NCBI GenBank assembly: GCA_030847615.1 | Contig: JAUMIR010000002.1 | Coordinates: 118,614,309 to 118,678,308 of the forward strand | DNA: 64,000 bases | Reading direction: 5' to 3' | Source of the DNA: Gambelia wislizenii | Taxonomy: Eukaryota; Chordata; Lepidosauria; Squamata; Crotaphytidae | Shown: piece after piece, positions 22,069 through 32,718 of the stretch | How the letters are laid out: each line of letters opens with the position of its first letter | How positions within the stretch are numbered: position 1 is the stretch's first letter | Program-made: the position numbers and the translations under genes | Notes under the pieces: generated by a model | Told to the model about the DNA's origin: nothing | Seen by the model: the letters and a program-made list of their open reading frames with translations, nothing else | Databases searched by the model: none

Positions 22069-24318
22069 ATGTCTGGAGGAGGGCCCTTTAAACGCTGCGT
22101 GATTTGTCAAGCCAAACTCCCGAGCACGAATGGCCATTCCCGCTGTTTGATTTGCCTGGGGGAAACCCAAAATGTCGACGAGTGTGTACACTGCAAGGCC
22201 TTCACGCTTCAGGCCCGTAAGCACCGGTTGTCTCATTTGAAATCATTCCTATATGAGAAGGAGTTAATTCCGGGAACAACTTCAGCTTCTGCTTCTGCCT
22301 CAGCCCCAGCCTCAACTCCTGTTTTTGAGCCCCGGGACCATGGACACTCTTGGTCTCTGACACCCAAGGGCCAAAAACGCCGTCGATCCCAGAGCCCGTC
22401 TAGGCGCCACTCGACGGCTTCGGATCCTGAGGCTCTTCATACCTCCCTGCAACATGCATCTTCGGGTTCGACATGGGATCCTTCGGCATCGGTCCAGCAG
22501 CCGACACCGTCAACTTCAAAGACCGCAGCTCGGGATCAGGCTCCTGCCACCACCGAGACCCGTCCTGACACTGAGTCTGGCACTTCGCAATCTTTAAAGA
22601 AAAAGAGGAAAGAAAAGCATGTATCTAAACATGACTCTACCAAGTCTAAGACCAAATCGAAGGAGGGCTCGAAGAAACCGAAGCCCCTCGATACTGCTGC
22701 CCCTGTGATTCCTACGCGCCCACCGGCTGATACCGAGGCCACTTTTGCCAGACCGCTGCCCATTTCTGCCACACCAGAGTCCGCGGTTCGCCGTTCGCTC
22801 ACGCCACTGGGATCGGTGGAGATTGTGGTGGTTGACATCCCATCCGGGACCGACACTGAGAGGTCACCTAAGCGGCTGGAGGCATCTCCCGCTCTTGTCA
22901 TTTCACGGGTGCAGTTGTTGGAACGCCACTCTTCTGACATCGAGGTTGAGGTCGTCGAGTCTGAACCCTCGCCTCGGGGCCGTACATCTCCCTCTACAAT
23001 CTGTAACAATGTTCCAGCTTACACTGCATATGATCTTGCTCGATCCATCTGCTGCACAGGTTTTGCGTCTCCCACAGGCTCACAGATTTTGACATCAAGG
23101 GGTGATGTGCTTGGCTCTTCCTTAACTGGCCGCACGATAGCTCAATCTCCACGACTGTCTGACCTCGACGATGTGAAACCGGTGTCTAAGAAGGATGCAG
23201 TGATTTAGGTCTCTCCTTGTCCTGAGTATCGCCCTCTGCCTCGGACTCCTCCAACCCCACAGCACCGATCTCCTACACCGCCACGGGACCGTAGTCCATC
23301 GCCGGAGGGTTTGACTTCCACTTCCTCCATGTCTTGGGACCAGTACCGACCTTACTTACCATCGCCTAGAGCTGAGTTGATGGAAGATGATTCCTCCTCC
23401 CCAACGGATGATGTCCACGCTTTCATGGAACAAATGGTTCGGATGTCCCACATGTTGGACCTTAAAGTAGAGGAATGAACAGCTGAGCCGGTGGACCCGA
23501 TTTTTCAGTGGATCCAGTCAAAGGCAGCCCCTACGGCTTCTATCCCGGTTTTGCCATCACTGTTGAAGATCACACAGGGATCCTGGGAGAATCCCTCCTC
23601 TATACAGTCGACCTCCAAAAAGATCGATCGCCTGTACCATGTCGGTGGCGAACATGTGGAATGGCTCCAGAACCATCCAAAACCAAACTCCGTCATCGTC
23701 GAAGCCGCACAAAACAGGAAGCAACGTCGGCCTCTGTCAACCCCACCAGACCCAGAGGGCCGCAAGTTGGACATTGTGGGGAAGAAAATTTATTCTGCGG
23801 CTGGATTGAGCTTCCGAGTGGCAAATTACTCAGCTTGCATGGGAGCTTACCAGCAAGTGTTATGGGAACGGATGAGCCAGTTTATTCAAGACCTCCCAGA
23901 GGAACGTCGTAGAATGGCAAAGGCAATTCAAGCAGAGGCCCAATCTCTTGCGGGGCAGCAGATGAATTCGGCCAGTCATGTTGCAGACTGCGCAGCGAAA
24001 ACCATCGCTGGCTCTATTGTGCTGCGTCAACATGCATGACTACGTTCCTCAGGCCTTACACCTCAAGCATCGGCCACCATAGAAGATCTGCCTTTTGACG
24101 AATCTGGCTTATTTAACGGGTCAACTGATGAAAAGCTCAAGTTCACCCAAAAGATGAGGACCACTGCCAGGAAATATGGTATGGTCTCCACCTCCATCTC
24201 CCAGTACCGTCCTAGAGGCAGATATTCCTGGCAGGCCAACAATTCCGCTGTGGGTACTCTGGCCAGTCCTACCGCCGGTCCCGTTACGTTTCCTCTCCCT
24301 CTCCAGCCTCATCGGTGA
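22069..24318 (+). pseudogene. DIRS gag-like ORF with three in-frame stops
   Basis: The start is chosen at the ATG of MSGGGPFKRC (22069). Residues 10-42 hold an ordered Cys/His set, C10-C13-H23-C26-C29-C39-H41-C42, a likely zinc-binding module. A long Ser/Pro/Lys-rich low-complexity region follows. A conserved C-terminal part then runs from 'IFQWIQSKAAP' near 23497 to 'AKTIAGSIVLRQHA'. One frame runs throughout but is cut by TAG at 23206, TGA at 23476 and TGA at 24037, ending at TGA 24316. Its role in the family is particle formation and RNA binding. The stops mean no full product. The related element at 62407 has the same Cys/His region and an SR-rich tail. Confidence 0.8.
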
Positions 24319-24429
24319 GGAGCCAGGGCTCGGGTTCCAGATACTGACAACCACCGAGGCAACGATCCAGGGATCAGAGCCGGAAGAAGTTTTAACTTGA
24401 TTGTTGATACTATTTCTCTTCTTTCTTAG

Positions 24430-26299
24430 ACACCACTCTTTGGGGATAGACTGTTGAACTTCCAAGAAGCCTGGTCTTCTATAACATCAGACCACTGGTC
24501 TGATGTTACTCCAAATTGTCCAGAACGGCTATTGGATCGAATTTGACTCTCTACCTCTGACAGGACTGGTTTGATCGACACCACCCTCCCCGCCTCATTG
24601 AGGAGGTACAGACCCTGTTGCAGAAGGGAGCCATCGAACCTATCCACCCTGATCTTCACCACCTCTGCTTCTTCTCGAGGTACTTCCTCATTATGAAAAA
24701 GGATGGCAGCCTACATCCGATCCTCGACCTCTGTGGGGTGAACAGGTACATAGCCCTGAAGAAGTTCAGAATGGTCACCTTGGCTTCCATCCTTCCATTC
24801 CTGAAACAGTACGACTGGTTTGCCTCTATAGACCTGAAGGATGCCTATTTTCACGTCGGGATCCACCCGGGCCACAGGTGTTTCCTTGCTTTTCAAGTCG
24901 GAACCGACGCCTTCCAGTTCAGAGTTCTTCCCTTTGGTCTTTCGACTACTCCTCGAGTTTTCACAAAATGCATGGCAGTGGTAGCGGCTTTCCTTCGTCA
25001 GCAGGGCGTTGTGGTTTTCCCTACATCGACGATTGGCTGATTGTCGCGGACTCTTGACATCAGCTCGAACTAGATGTTGGCCTCACCTTAGATGCCTTAG
25101 ACTGCCTGGGACTTGTTGTCAGCATCAAGAAGTCTCAGCTCCATCCAGCTCAAATGATCCAATTCATTGGAGCTCGGCTAGATTCTATAACGGCTGCGGC
25201 TTACTTACCTCAAGACCGCTTCAACACCCTTCGGTCCTTTATCCATGCTTGCCATCGGTCCTGAAGACTCACTGCTCACTCAATCCAGATACTACTCGGT
25301 CACATGGCAGCCACTACTTATGTGACCCACTTCGTGAGACAACGGTTCTGTCCGCTCCAACACTGGTTTTTTCAGGTCATCGATCCTCTCCGCGATTCTC
25401 CAAGCAAGATGCTCACGAGGCCACAGGCTGTTCACTGGTCTCTAGAGTGGTGGCTGGTACCGAACAATGTCCTGTTGGGCATGCCATTCAATCCTCCTCA
25501 GCCGGACGTTTCTCTGACAAAGGATGCCTCACTAGAGGGATGGGGAGCTCATCTCGATTCCTACGAGATTCGGGGTTCTTGGAATACCAAAGAGCGAGCC
25601 CTCCACATCAATGTCCTGGAACTTCTCGGTGTCCAGAAGGCGCTACGAGCTTTCGAATACCTGGTGAGGAGCAAGACTGTCCTAGTACTGACAGACAACA
25701 CCTCTGTCATGTACTACCTGAACAAGCAAGGAGGCACGAGGTCCCCTCAACTTCTGCAGCTCACGTTAGACATCTGGCATTGGTGTGTCCGCAGGGATGT
25801 TTTTCTGCGATCCGTCCATCTTCCCGGGGAGGAAAACACTCTTGCAGACAGACTCAGCCGTTCGAGCCTCTCCATCCACGAATGGCATCTACACAGGTCG
25901 GTCACCTCAGACTTGTTTCGAAGATAGGGCCTTCCTCAAGTAGACCTCTTCGCATCTCCAGAGAATGCCCAGTGTCCCCAGTTCTGTTCCAGAAGACGCG
26001 CCCCGGGATCGAGAGGGGATGCGTCCCTGTTCTGTTGGTCGGGTCCTCTGCTCTACATGTTTCCTCCATTCCCACTGCTGAGAATAGTGATTGCCAAGCT
26101 TCGCCGGGACCGAGCAAATGCTATCCTCATCGCTCCGTGGTGGCCTCGGCAGCCGTGGTTTGCGACCCTGCCCCGCCTGGCCAAACGTCGCTTCATCCGT
26201 CTTCCATCCCGTCCGGATCTACTTACCATCCAGGAGGGCAAGGTCCAGCAACCAGACCTAGAAACTCTGCGTCTGACGGCGTGGAGACTGATCCTGTGA
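24430..26299 (+). pseudogene. DIRS reverse transcriptase / RNase H / methyltransferase-like ORF, broken
   Basis: The reverse transcriptase starts near 'PLFGDRLLNFQEAW' (24432), shifts frame around 24505-24540, and continues with 'KKDGSLHPILDLCGVN' and 'SIDLKDAYFHVGIHP'. The catalytic 'YIDDWLI' lies at 25022-25042 after another frame change near 25018. There are stops at about 25055 and 25261. RNase H follows: 'LTKDASLEGWGAHL', 'INVLELLGVQKAL', 'LTDNTSVMYYLNKQGG' and 'PGEENTLADRLSR'. After a TAG at 25925 comes 'QVDLFASPENAQ...IAPWWPRQPWF', the domain that follows RNase H in DIRS elements and is often described as Dam methyltransferase-like. The last frame ends at 26299. The protein copies the element's RNA in the cell. 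The domain naming of the last part is inference. Confidence 0.8.
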
Positions 26300-26337
26300 T
26301 TCTTCCTTTGATTTCAGGACTCTCGGGTTTGTCTTCA

Positions 26338-27379
26338 ATGCCGAGGCAATCTGCACCTCTTCCTCCAGAGGTTCAGGCGGTTATCGACACACAAAGACCG
26401 CACAAAGACCGTCTACCCGAAAGTCGTACCACTACAAGTGGAAGAAATACAAAGCCTTTCTGGCCTCTCAACGTCCGAGTCCTGATCCGTTCTCCATTCT
26501 GACTGTCTTGGAGTTTCTCCTCCAGTTGTCTGCTGCGGGCCTATCGCTTTCATCGATCAGGTGCTACTTGGCAGCTATATCTGTCGAGTTCCAAGCAAGA
26601 GGTCGTCCATCTACCTTCGTTGATGCGACAGCTAAGAAGTTTTTGAGAGGCTACGCCAACCTGCACCTTCCAGTAACCGAGCCGACCCCGGCTTGGAGTC
26701 TCGAATTGGTCCTCTCGCAGCTGGTTCGCCGACCATTCGAACCCTTGGCTTCTACTGATCTGCAGCTTCTGTCCTGGAAGACTACCTTCCTCGTGGCTGT
26801 CACTTCAGCACGTCGGGCTGGTGAACTCTGTGCCTTGTGATCTGATCCTCCATACACTGCTTTCCATAAGCACAAAGTGGTGCTTCACCCTGACATTTCT
26901 TTCCTTCCAAAGGTGGTGTCGAGCTTCCATCTCAACCAATCCATCACTCTTCCTGCTTTGACACAGGACCCGAAAGACGAATTCGAACGTACCCTCCATC
27001 TCATGGATGTCAGGAGGGCTCTTGCTTTCTACATTCAAAGAACTGCTTCCTCAGAAAGTCACCCAGAGTGTTTGTGTCCTATGCTGACTTGAAGCTCGGA
27101 GAGCCCATTTCTCCGCAACGGTTATCGAAGTGGGTGAAATCGACCATTGCTCTCTGCTATAAACTGGCAAAGAAGCCTCTGCCGTCATGGGTTCGAGGAC
27201 ACTCTATGAGGGCTATCTCCACTTCGACAGCATTTCTCTCTGGGGTGCCTCTAGAGGACATTTGCAGAGCTGCAACTTGGTCTTCACCTTTGACCTTTAT
27301 TTCCCATTACAGACTTGATTCTAGTTCCAGGAACGAGGCTGCCTTTGGGAAAGCTGTACTGTTATCTGCTATTCAATAA
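26338..27379 (+). pseudogene. DIRS tyrosine recombinase, broken
   Basis: The N-terminal part begins 'MPRQSAPLPPEVQAVI' in frame 1. An 11-bp tandem duplication (26390-26411) then moves it to frame 3: 'YHYKWKKYKAFLAS', 'EFLLQLSAAGLSLSSIRCYLAA' and the first catalytic Arg in 'TSARRAGELCAL'. TGA at 26838 follows directly. A single-base loss near 27050 moves the remainder to frame 2, with the second catalytic set 'HSMR' near 27199 and the Tyr in 'FISHYRLD' near 27301. It ends at TAA before 27380. In the family this enzyme integrates circular cDNA by site-specific-type recombination. The ORF overlaps or abuts the end of the RT ORF, as is usual in DIRS. Confidence 0.85.
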
Positions 27380-27557
27380 GTGAGTGTTCATGTTTGCCAA
27401 GTCACTTGATGGTTTCATATAGGAATATATATATGGTTTGAATAGTTTTACTTAAGAATGTGCTATTACTATTCCAATCTCAGGTTTGACTGTGTAATAT
27501 GGTATTAGAGTCCATATAGGTAGGATATACCCTCCTCCTGCGGTGAAGCACCTGTCC

Positions 27558-27675
27558 ATCTTCTTCGTGGTCTCTCTATATATAAGTTGGGTATTTCTTT
27601 ATGGAAAATGTGAATGGACAGGTTGCTTACCTGTAACCATAGATCTTTGAGTGGTCTTCTGTGAATTCACACAGA
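27558..27675 (+). repeat. DIRS internal complementary region
   Basis: 27558-27575 is an 18-mer identical to the element's left end (21613-21630). It abuts an approximately 100-bp stretch (27573-27675) that is the inverted copy of the element's right end (27899-27999). This matches the family's internal complementary region, thought to template joining of the two ends when the circle is made. In DNA the two arms could form a 100-bp hairpin with a loop of about 223 bp. Confidence 0.8.
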
Positions 27676-27755
27676 CCCGCCCATCCTCCCCTCTATGTCC
27701 TGCTATGACATATGTATGCTTAATGTTCCTGATGCTGCAGATTGTGGCGTCATTC

Positions 27756-27999
27756 AAGGAACTCAGGGGTTAGGCGGGAATCCCTTATAAGGGACCGTTG
27801 GGATGGGCAGAGTTACTGCCAAAAATGTATCAAAGCACATTCTGCCTAGCAATTCTAGAAGGTTCCAAAGCTCTGCACAGGCTCAGGAGTAACCCAGCTG
27901 TGTGAATTCACAGAAGACCACTCGAAGATCTATGGTTACAGGTAAGCAACCTGTCCATTCACATTTTCCATAAAGAAATACCCAACTTATATATAGAGA
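27756..27999 (+). repeat. DIRS right inverted terminal repeat and right end
   Basis: 27756-27931 is inverted relative to the left repeat. 27932-27999 extends beyond it and is matched only by the internal complementary region. Confidence 0.85.
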
Positions 28000-28504
28000 A
28001 AGGCATACAAAATAATGTACATTTCAGAGTGTAATGTGCCCACAAAGTATGGAATCTTGTTATGTGATAAGAGAAAGAGAATGGACTGTGACTGCTGGTA
28101 GGAAACTGTGAAGCTCCATGGGAATGAGACTTATAACTGTTCACATTCCTCAGTGCATCAGAAGCAGCATAAAACGGTAGTGATGTAGAGGTATTGAAGT
28201 TCTTGAGCCTAGTGTGGCCACGTCTCGTAAGCTGCCTAGGACTGTGTCGTCCACAGGCCCTGGTCCAGTCCTCTCCAAGTGCAAAAGGCAATAGGGTTCA
28301 AGGCAACTCTCACCAATGATGCCCCTCCTCTTCTGATGAATGTTCTAAACCCCCCTCCCCAAACACACACGCAGCTTGGACCTAGTCAAATGTGTTCTCA
28401 TTAGAGGCACTATGAGAGCCTTAAAAGAACAGTAGGATTTGGGAATGATCTCTCAACCCCTTTTACTCAGGACAAAGTTTGGGAGGAGGTCCATGCCTTG
28501 ACCA
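28000..28504. other. No feature recognised
   Basis: Unique-looking sequence after the DIRS right end. Confidence 0.4.
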
Positions 28505-28844
28505 TGTCATTCTGCCTTTCGAGGTAGTTGGAGTCACTTTAATTGCAGCACAACTGTGGAAAGGAAGATTGAAGCTACTCTGTGGGTGGATCCAAGCTGC
28601 ACAATTAGAGGAGTTTGGTAGTAACGTAACTGCCATGGCTTCATGCTGTGGAACCCTGGGATTTGCAGCTGAGGAACTTTTTCAAATGCCCTGCAAGATT
28701 TCTCTAGGGGTGGAGTACAGGGGGATGAACTCTCTAGCTCAGTGTTTCTCATCCAGGGTCCCCTGGAACCCTAGGGTTTCCCAAGAGGTTGTGATTGTGG
28801 GGGGAAAGCAATAGAAGTATATAGAATAGCTCTTTTTTTATATA

Positions 28845-30030
28845 GTTACAAACTTGATAGATGAAGGGAATGCTGTGGATGTAGTGTATCTTGACTTCAG
28901 TAAGGCTTTTGACAAGGTCCCCCATGATACTCTTGCAAAAAAAGTTAGTAACATGCGGGCTAGACAATGCAACTGTTAGGTGGATTTGTAATTGGTTGAC
29001 TGACCGAACCCAAAGGGTAGTCACCAATGGCTCCTCTTCATCCTGGAGAGAAGTGACCAGTGGGGTGCCGCAGGGGTCTGTCCTGGGCCCAGTGCTATTC
29101 AACATCTTTATCAGTGACTTGGATGAGGGAATAGAGGGTATGCTTATCAAGTTTGCAGATGACACCAAATTAGGAAGGATAGCTAATACCCCAGAGGACA
29201 GGATCAGAATCCAAAATGACTTCAACAGATTAGAAAGCTGGGCCAAAATTAACAAAATGAATTGTAACAGGGAGAAATGTAGGATAGCACACTTAGGCAG
29301 TAAACATGAAATGAACAGATACAGGATGGGTGACACATGGCTTGATGACAGTACATGCAAAAAGGATCTAGGAGTCTTAGTGGACCACAAGCTGAACATG
29401 AATCAGCAGTGTGATGCAGCAGCTAAAAAAGCCAATGCGAATGTAGACTGCATTAATAGGAGTATAGTGTCTAGATCAAGGGAAGTAATAGTGCCACTGT
29501 ATTCTGCTTTGGTCAGACCTCACCTGGAATACCAGTTCTGGGCACCACAGTTCTAGGATACTGACAAGCTGGAACGTGTCCAGAGGAGGGCGACCAGGAT
29601 GGTGAGGGGTCTGGAGGCCATGCCTTATGAGGAGTGGCTTAGGGAGCTGAACATGTTTAGTCCGGAGAAGAGAAGGTTGAGAGGTGACATGATAGCCATG
29701 TTTAAATATTTGAAGGGATGTCATACAGAGGATGAAGCAATCTTGTTTTCTGCTGCTCCAGAGACTAGGACACGGAGCAGTGGGATCAAACTACAGGAAA
29801 AGAGATTCCTCCTAAACATTAGTAAGAACTTCCTGACAGTAAGAGCTGTTTGGAAGTGGAATGCACGGCCTCATAGTGTGGTGGAGTCTCCTTCTTTGGA
29901 GGTTTTTAAACAGAGGCTGGATAGCCATCTGTCGGGAATGATTTGATTGTGTATTCCTGCACGGGAGGGGGTTGGACTGGATAGCCCTTGAGATCTCTTC
30001 CAATTCTATGATTCTATGGTTCTATGTTTA
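28845..30030 (+). mobile_element. CR1 LINE, 5'-truncated, nested in a hAT MITE
   Basis: It starts within the reverse transcriptase ('vvYLDFSKAFDKVPHDTL') and runs to the CR1 3' signature and the terminal 'tatgattctatggttctatg' repeats. It has no target duplication, as is usual for CR1. Confidence 0.9.
28891..29946 (+). pseudogene. CR1 ORF2 C-terminal part (reverse transcriptase)
   Basis: From about 28945 to 29556 one frame encodes RT motifs: 'SGVPQGSVLGPVLFNIFISDL', the catalytic 'FADDTKLG' near 29149, and 'KDLGVLVDHKLNM'. A TAG at 29554 interrupts it. The same frame resumes with 'RRATRMVRGLEAMPYEEWL' and ends at TGA 29944. A frame change near 28935 separates it from the DFSKAFD motif. It is a truncated, inactive fragment. 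The single stop and otherwise open frame suggest moderate age. Confidence 0.85.
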
Positions 30031-30109
30031 TGCAGGGGTTCCTGGACCTGAAAATAATTTCAGGGGTTCCTTCAGGATAAAAAGGTTGAAAAAGGCTACA
30101 TCTAGCTCT

Positions 30110-30415
30110 AGCATCAAACTGCTCTAACTTTGTGGTATGGCTACACCCTGTGTTCTTCTACATTTTGGAGCCACTCCAACTCTCGGAAATGGCAACATTT
30201 AGGGAAATCATTTTTATGGCAAATCCCAGAATCCACCCTCTAGCATCCAGCAGTCTTAAAGTTCTGCTACATTTCCAAGAATGTAGCATCACAATCACTG
30301 GGCATATTGGCTCAAGGATTCTAGGAGTTGTAGTCCCAAAAGCTCTATGCAATGCAAACCCTAGCCTTCCCCCAAAACCTGGCACTATGAAGAAGGCTGT
30401 GGGAGATTGTCCCTG
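30110..30415. repeat. Possible palindromic MITE remnant
   Basis: 'tggcaaatcccagaatcc' near 30218 and 'aggattctaggagttgtagtcc' near 30315 are roughly inverted. A similar text lies at 28505-28690. Boundaries are not resolved. Confidence 0.3.
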
Positions 30416-30534
30416 ATCCAGCACTATGTTCACCTTGAAGCCAAATATAAGACCCCATCCCCTACCTGATTTAGGAAAATTCCTAGCCCCTGCAGTTTTG
30501 GGCTAACTGCCAAAGCCAGCTGCAATTTGAGGAG

Positions 30535-30665
30535 CCTTGGACAATGGCAGTTAATCACTTCACTGTCAGTGGGAGTGGTGAATCCCATTCTAGGTGATAG
30601 TCTGACCTTTAAAGAAGCTACCCAAGGTGCAGAAGCTAGTTTGGAAATAGTTTTTGGACCTGGAA
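30535..30665. repeat. Unclassified interspersed repeat (copy A)
   Basis: Shares 'tgtcagtg.gag.ggtggtgaat', 'tagtctgac.tt.aaag' and 'atcCAAGGTGC.g.agct'-type text with 45315-45465. It is non-coding and no family is recognised. Confidence 0.45.
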
Positions 30666-31239
30666 TACCGTAGCTTCTTCAGAAATTCAGATTAAAGCCC
30701 AGAATGATGCAGCAGACACAATGTGTGAAACACTGGCAAAGAGAAGGAAGTCTCTGGATTGAGGATAGCCAGGATCAATACTAGAATCCTGACCTTCTGA
30801 ATTTGCCTGCTCAGCATAGTGTATCTTCAGCTGGCCATACTTCTGGCTCCAGGAATTCTTTAGTTGTCTTGATCTGTGTAAGGCTGCACTGGCTAGGCGG
30901 TGGGTTCAATGTTCCAAAAGAGATGACATGACTAGGCAGGATAAATCCTCTCTTTTGCAGATGTGCCCCTGTGTTTGAAGCAGCAGCGTCTTTGTATAGA
31001 CTAGAGGGTGAAGGCAGAACCTGCCATGCTCCAGATATTGTTAGATTACAACTCCTAATAGCCCTAGCCAGCACAGCCAATGGTGAGAGATGATGGCAGC
31101 TCAAATTCATCAAAGCATTCCCCATTCCTGGACAAAAAACTAAGAAAGCATTTTGCAGAGAGAACGGAACTTCTCCATCTTCTGCTTCCAATTATGTAGG
31201 CCATTTGATTTCTATATTGGCCATCAGATGATGTCCATG

Positions 31240-31915
31240 TATACAGTCACTTCTTGGGATGTTTGAAGAATGTGTTTGCCATGAACAAATTATTGGCCTT
31301 ACAAAATTCTGTCAGTCATTCTCCTGCCTCATTCCTTGATCCTAGGCCAAATTTTCCTACAATCTTTGATGCTGCTTCATTTCCTATTTTGGCATTCTAG
31401 TTGCCTGTGATTAAGAAGTCCTGTTTTGGTGTGTGATCAATTTGCTCTTGAACTCCAGCACAGAATCTTTCAGTGTCTTCCTCTTTTGCCTCTGTGGTTG
31501 GAACATAAACTCAGATTAAGGTTAAATATATAGGTTTTCCCTGAAGTCTTAATCTGCTGACACATTGCAGAAATAATGCAGTTTGACACCGCTTTAACTA
31601 TCATGGCCCCATCCTATGGAATCCTGGGATATATAGTTTCTTGTAGCATCAGAGCTCTCTGAAAGAGAAGGCTAAATATCTCACAAAACTACAAATCCCA
31701 GAATCCCATACCATTGAGCCATGCCAATTAAAGCAGTGTAAAACTGCATCATCTCTGCAGTGTGTCGGCAGCCTCAGTGACATGATTCGGTCAGATTTTG
31801 CATTGTATCCTTTGACTGTTTTTGCTACATCTCTTCTTACTATAAAGCCACCCCATTTCTTCTTATCTTTTCATTCCCTGAGTAAAACATGGTGTAATTA
31901 TCTCACTCAAAATGT
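31240..31915 (-). pseudogene. BovB LINE endonuclease fragment, split by a MITE
   Basis: On the minus strand from about 31915: 'GNEKIRRNGVAL', 'SDRIMSLRL', then after a palindromic MITE (31552-31778) 'GKPIYLTLI.VYVPTTEAKEEDTERF', 'PKQDFLITGN.NAKIGNEAASKIVGKFGLGSRNEAGE', 'FCKANNLFMANTFFKHPK'. These are the endonuclease motifs of BovB/RTE LINEs. The GDFN motif reads GN* here and is broken. Scattered stops are present, so no product is expected. Confidence 0.75.
31552..31778. mobile_element. Palindromic MITE, 'CTACAAATCCCAGAATCC' family (copy 3), inserted in BovB
   Basis: The left 'ctgctgacacattgcagaaataatgcag' is inverted against the right 'ctgcatcatctctgcagtgtgtcggcag'. Centre arms are 'atggaatcctgggatatatag' and 'actacaaatcccagaatcc'. 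BovB reading text resumes on both sides. Confidence 0.75.
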
Positions 31916-32034
31916 TCCCAAGCGTCCCATTCCCATCCCAACTACTTCCAAGGAGCTGGCTGCAAATGCAAGTCATATGCAGATAAAGCAGCAGAGACTA
32001 TTTATTTACTGACTTGCTTACTTAGTAAAATATT

Positions 32035-32425
32035 TTTATTCCATCCTTTTATCACGAGATGTCAGTGCAGCATACAGATAAGACAAAATAAACAATTCAG
32101 ACAATTACAGATTAAAATCAGTGAATAATGTAAACAAGATAAAAACATATTAAATGATTGTTTTGGCCTTTCAAAGCTGTTCTAACTTGTAACAGCTTAA
32201 AAAAGGGTAAATGAGTTTTGGGTTTTTTTAAACCATCTACATGCTTACATTAACCCCCAAGGCATTAATAAAAAGCCATGGCTTGACCCTGCACTAAAAA
32301 GAAACTAACGTGGTGCCAGTCAGGCCTCCAAGGGGCAGGGAACATTAAACATGTTGGGTGCCACAGCCAGGAATACCCTTTCCCATGTCCTCCCCAATGG
32401 AACTGTTGGGACACAAAGGAGTGTT
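32035..32425 (-). mobile_element. CR1/L2-group LINE 3' fragment
   Basis: The '..aataaaaagccatggcttgacc', 'ggaataccctttccca' and 'gaggcctgactggcacc' (minus) style is that of the 3' coding/UTR part of CR1/L2-group LINEs. It is heavily decayed. Confidence 0.4.
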
Positions 32426-32483
32426 CCTCTGGCGGATCTGAGACAGGCATATATGGGTGGAGGAGGGGAGTTGTCCCCTGTAT

Positions 32484-32718
32484 AGTTGTCCCTCCATATC
32501 CACGGATTTGGTACCCATGGATTTAAGTATTCACAGCTTGAAAATACTCTTTAAAAAAATAATAATCCAAAAAGCAAACCTTGATTTTGCCATCTTATAT
32601 AAGGGACACCATTGTGCTATGCCATTGCATATAATGCAATTGAGTATTCACGGATTTTGGTATCCACGGGGGTGGGGTGTCCTGGAATCAAACCCCACTG
32701 AATATGAAGGGACAACTG
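32484..32718. mobile_element. Tigger-like TA MITE, best copy
   Basis: 235 bp with inverted ends tagttgtccctccatat / atatgaagggacaactg and TA duplications at 32482-32483 and 32719-32720. There is no transposase. It is the reference copy for the fragments at 518, 5965, 7735 and 8603. Confidence 0.8.

Larger units (their letters stand above)
21611..27999 (+). mobile_element. DIRS tyrosine-recombinase retrotransposon, near complete, decayed
   Basis: About 6.4 kb. Order: left inverted terminal repeat, gag, RT/RNase H with a following domain, tyrosine recombinase, internal complementary region, right inverted terminal repeat. DIRS elements copy RNA to circular DNA and integrate with a tyrosine recombinase, so no target duplication is expected and none was seen. 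All three reading frames carry stops or frameshifts, several at positions compatible with CpG decay. The right end at 27999 is set by where the inverted copy inside the element stops. The left end at about 21611-21613 is set by the 18-mer shared with the internal region. Confidence 0.9.
28740..30099. mobile_element. hAT-like MITE split by a CR1 insertion
   Basis: The left end 'cagtgtttctcatccagggt' at 28740 and the right end '..aaaaaggttgaaaaaggc' near 30096 are the two inverted ends of a CAGTGTTTCTCAACC-type hAT element. Flanking 8-mers are ctctagct (28732-28739) and atctagct (30100-30107), a 7/8 target duplication. About 105 bp of the MITE lie left and about 70 bp right of the CR1. Confidence 0.75.

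Noticed and set aside
22536..23009. 157-codon minus-strand frame opposite DIRS gag
   Set aside because: It is the shadow of the gag frame, low-complexity and without a domain.
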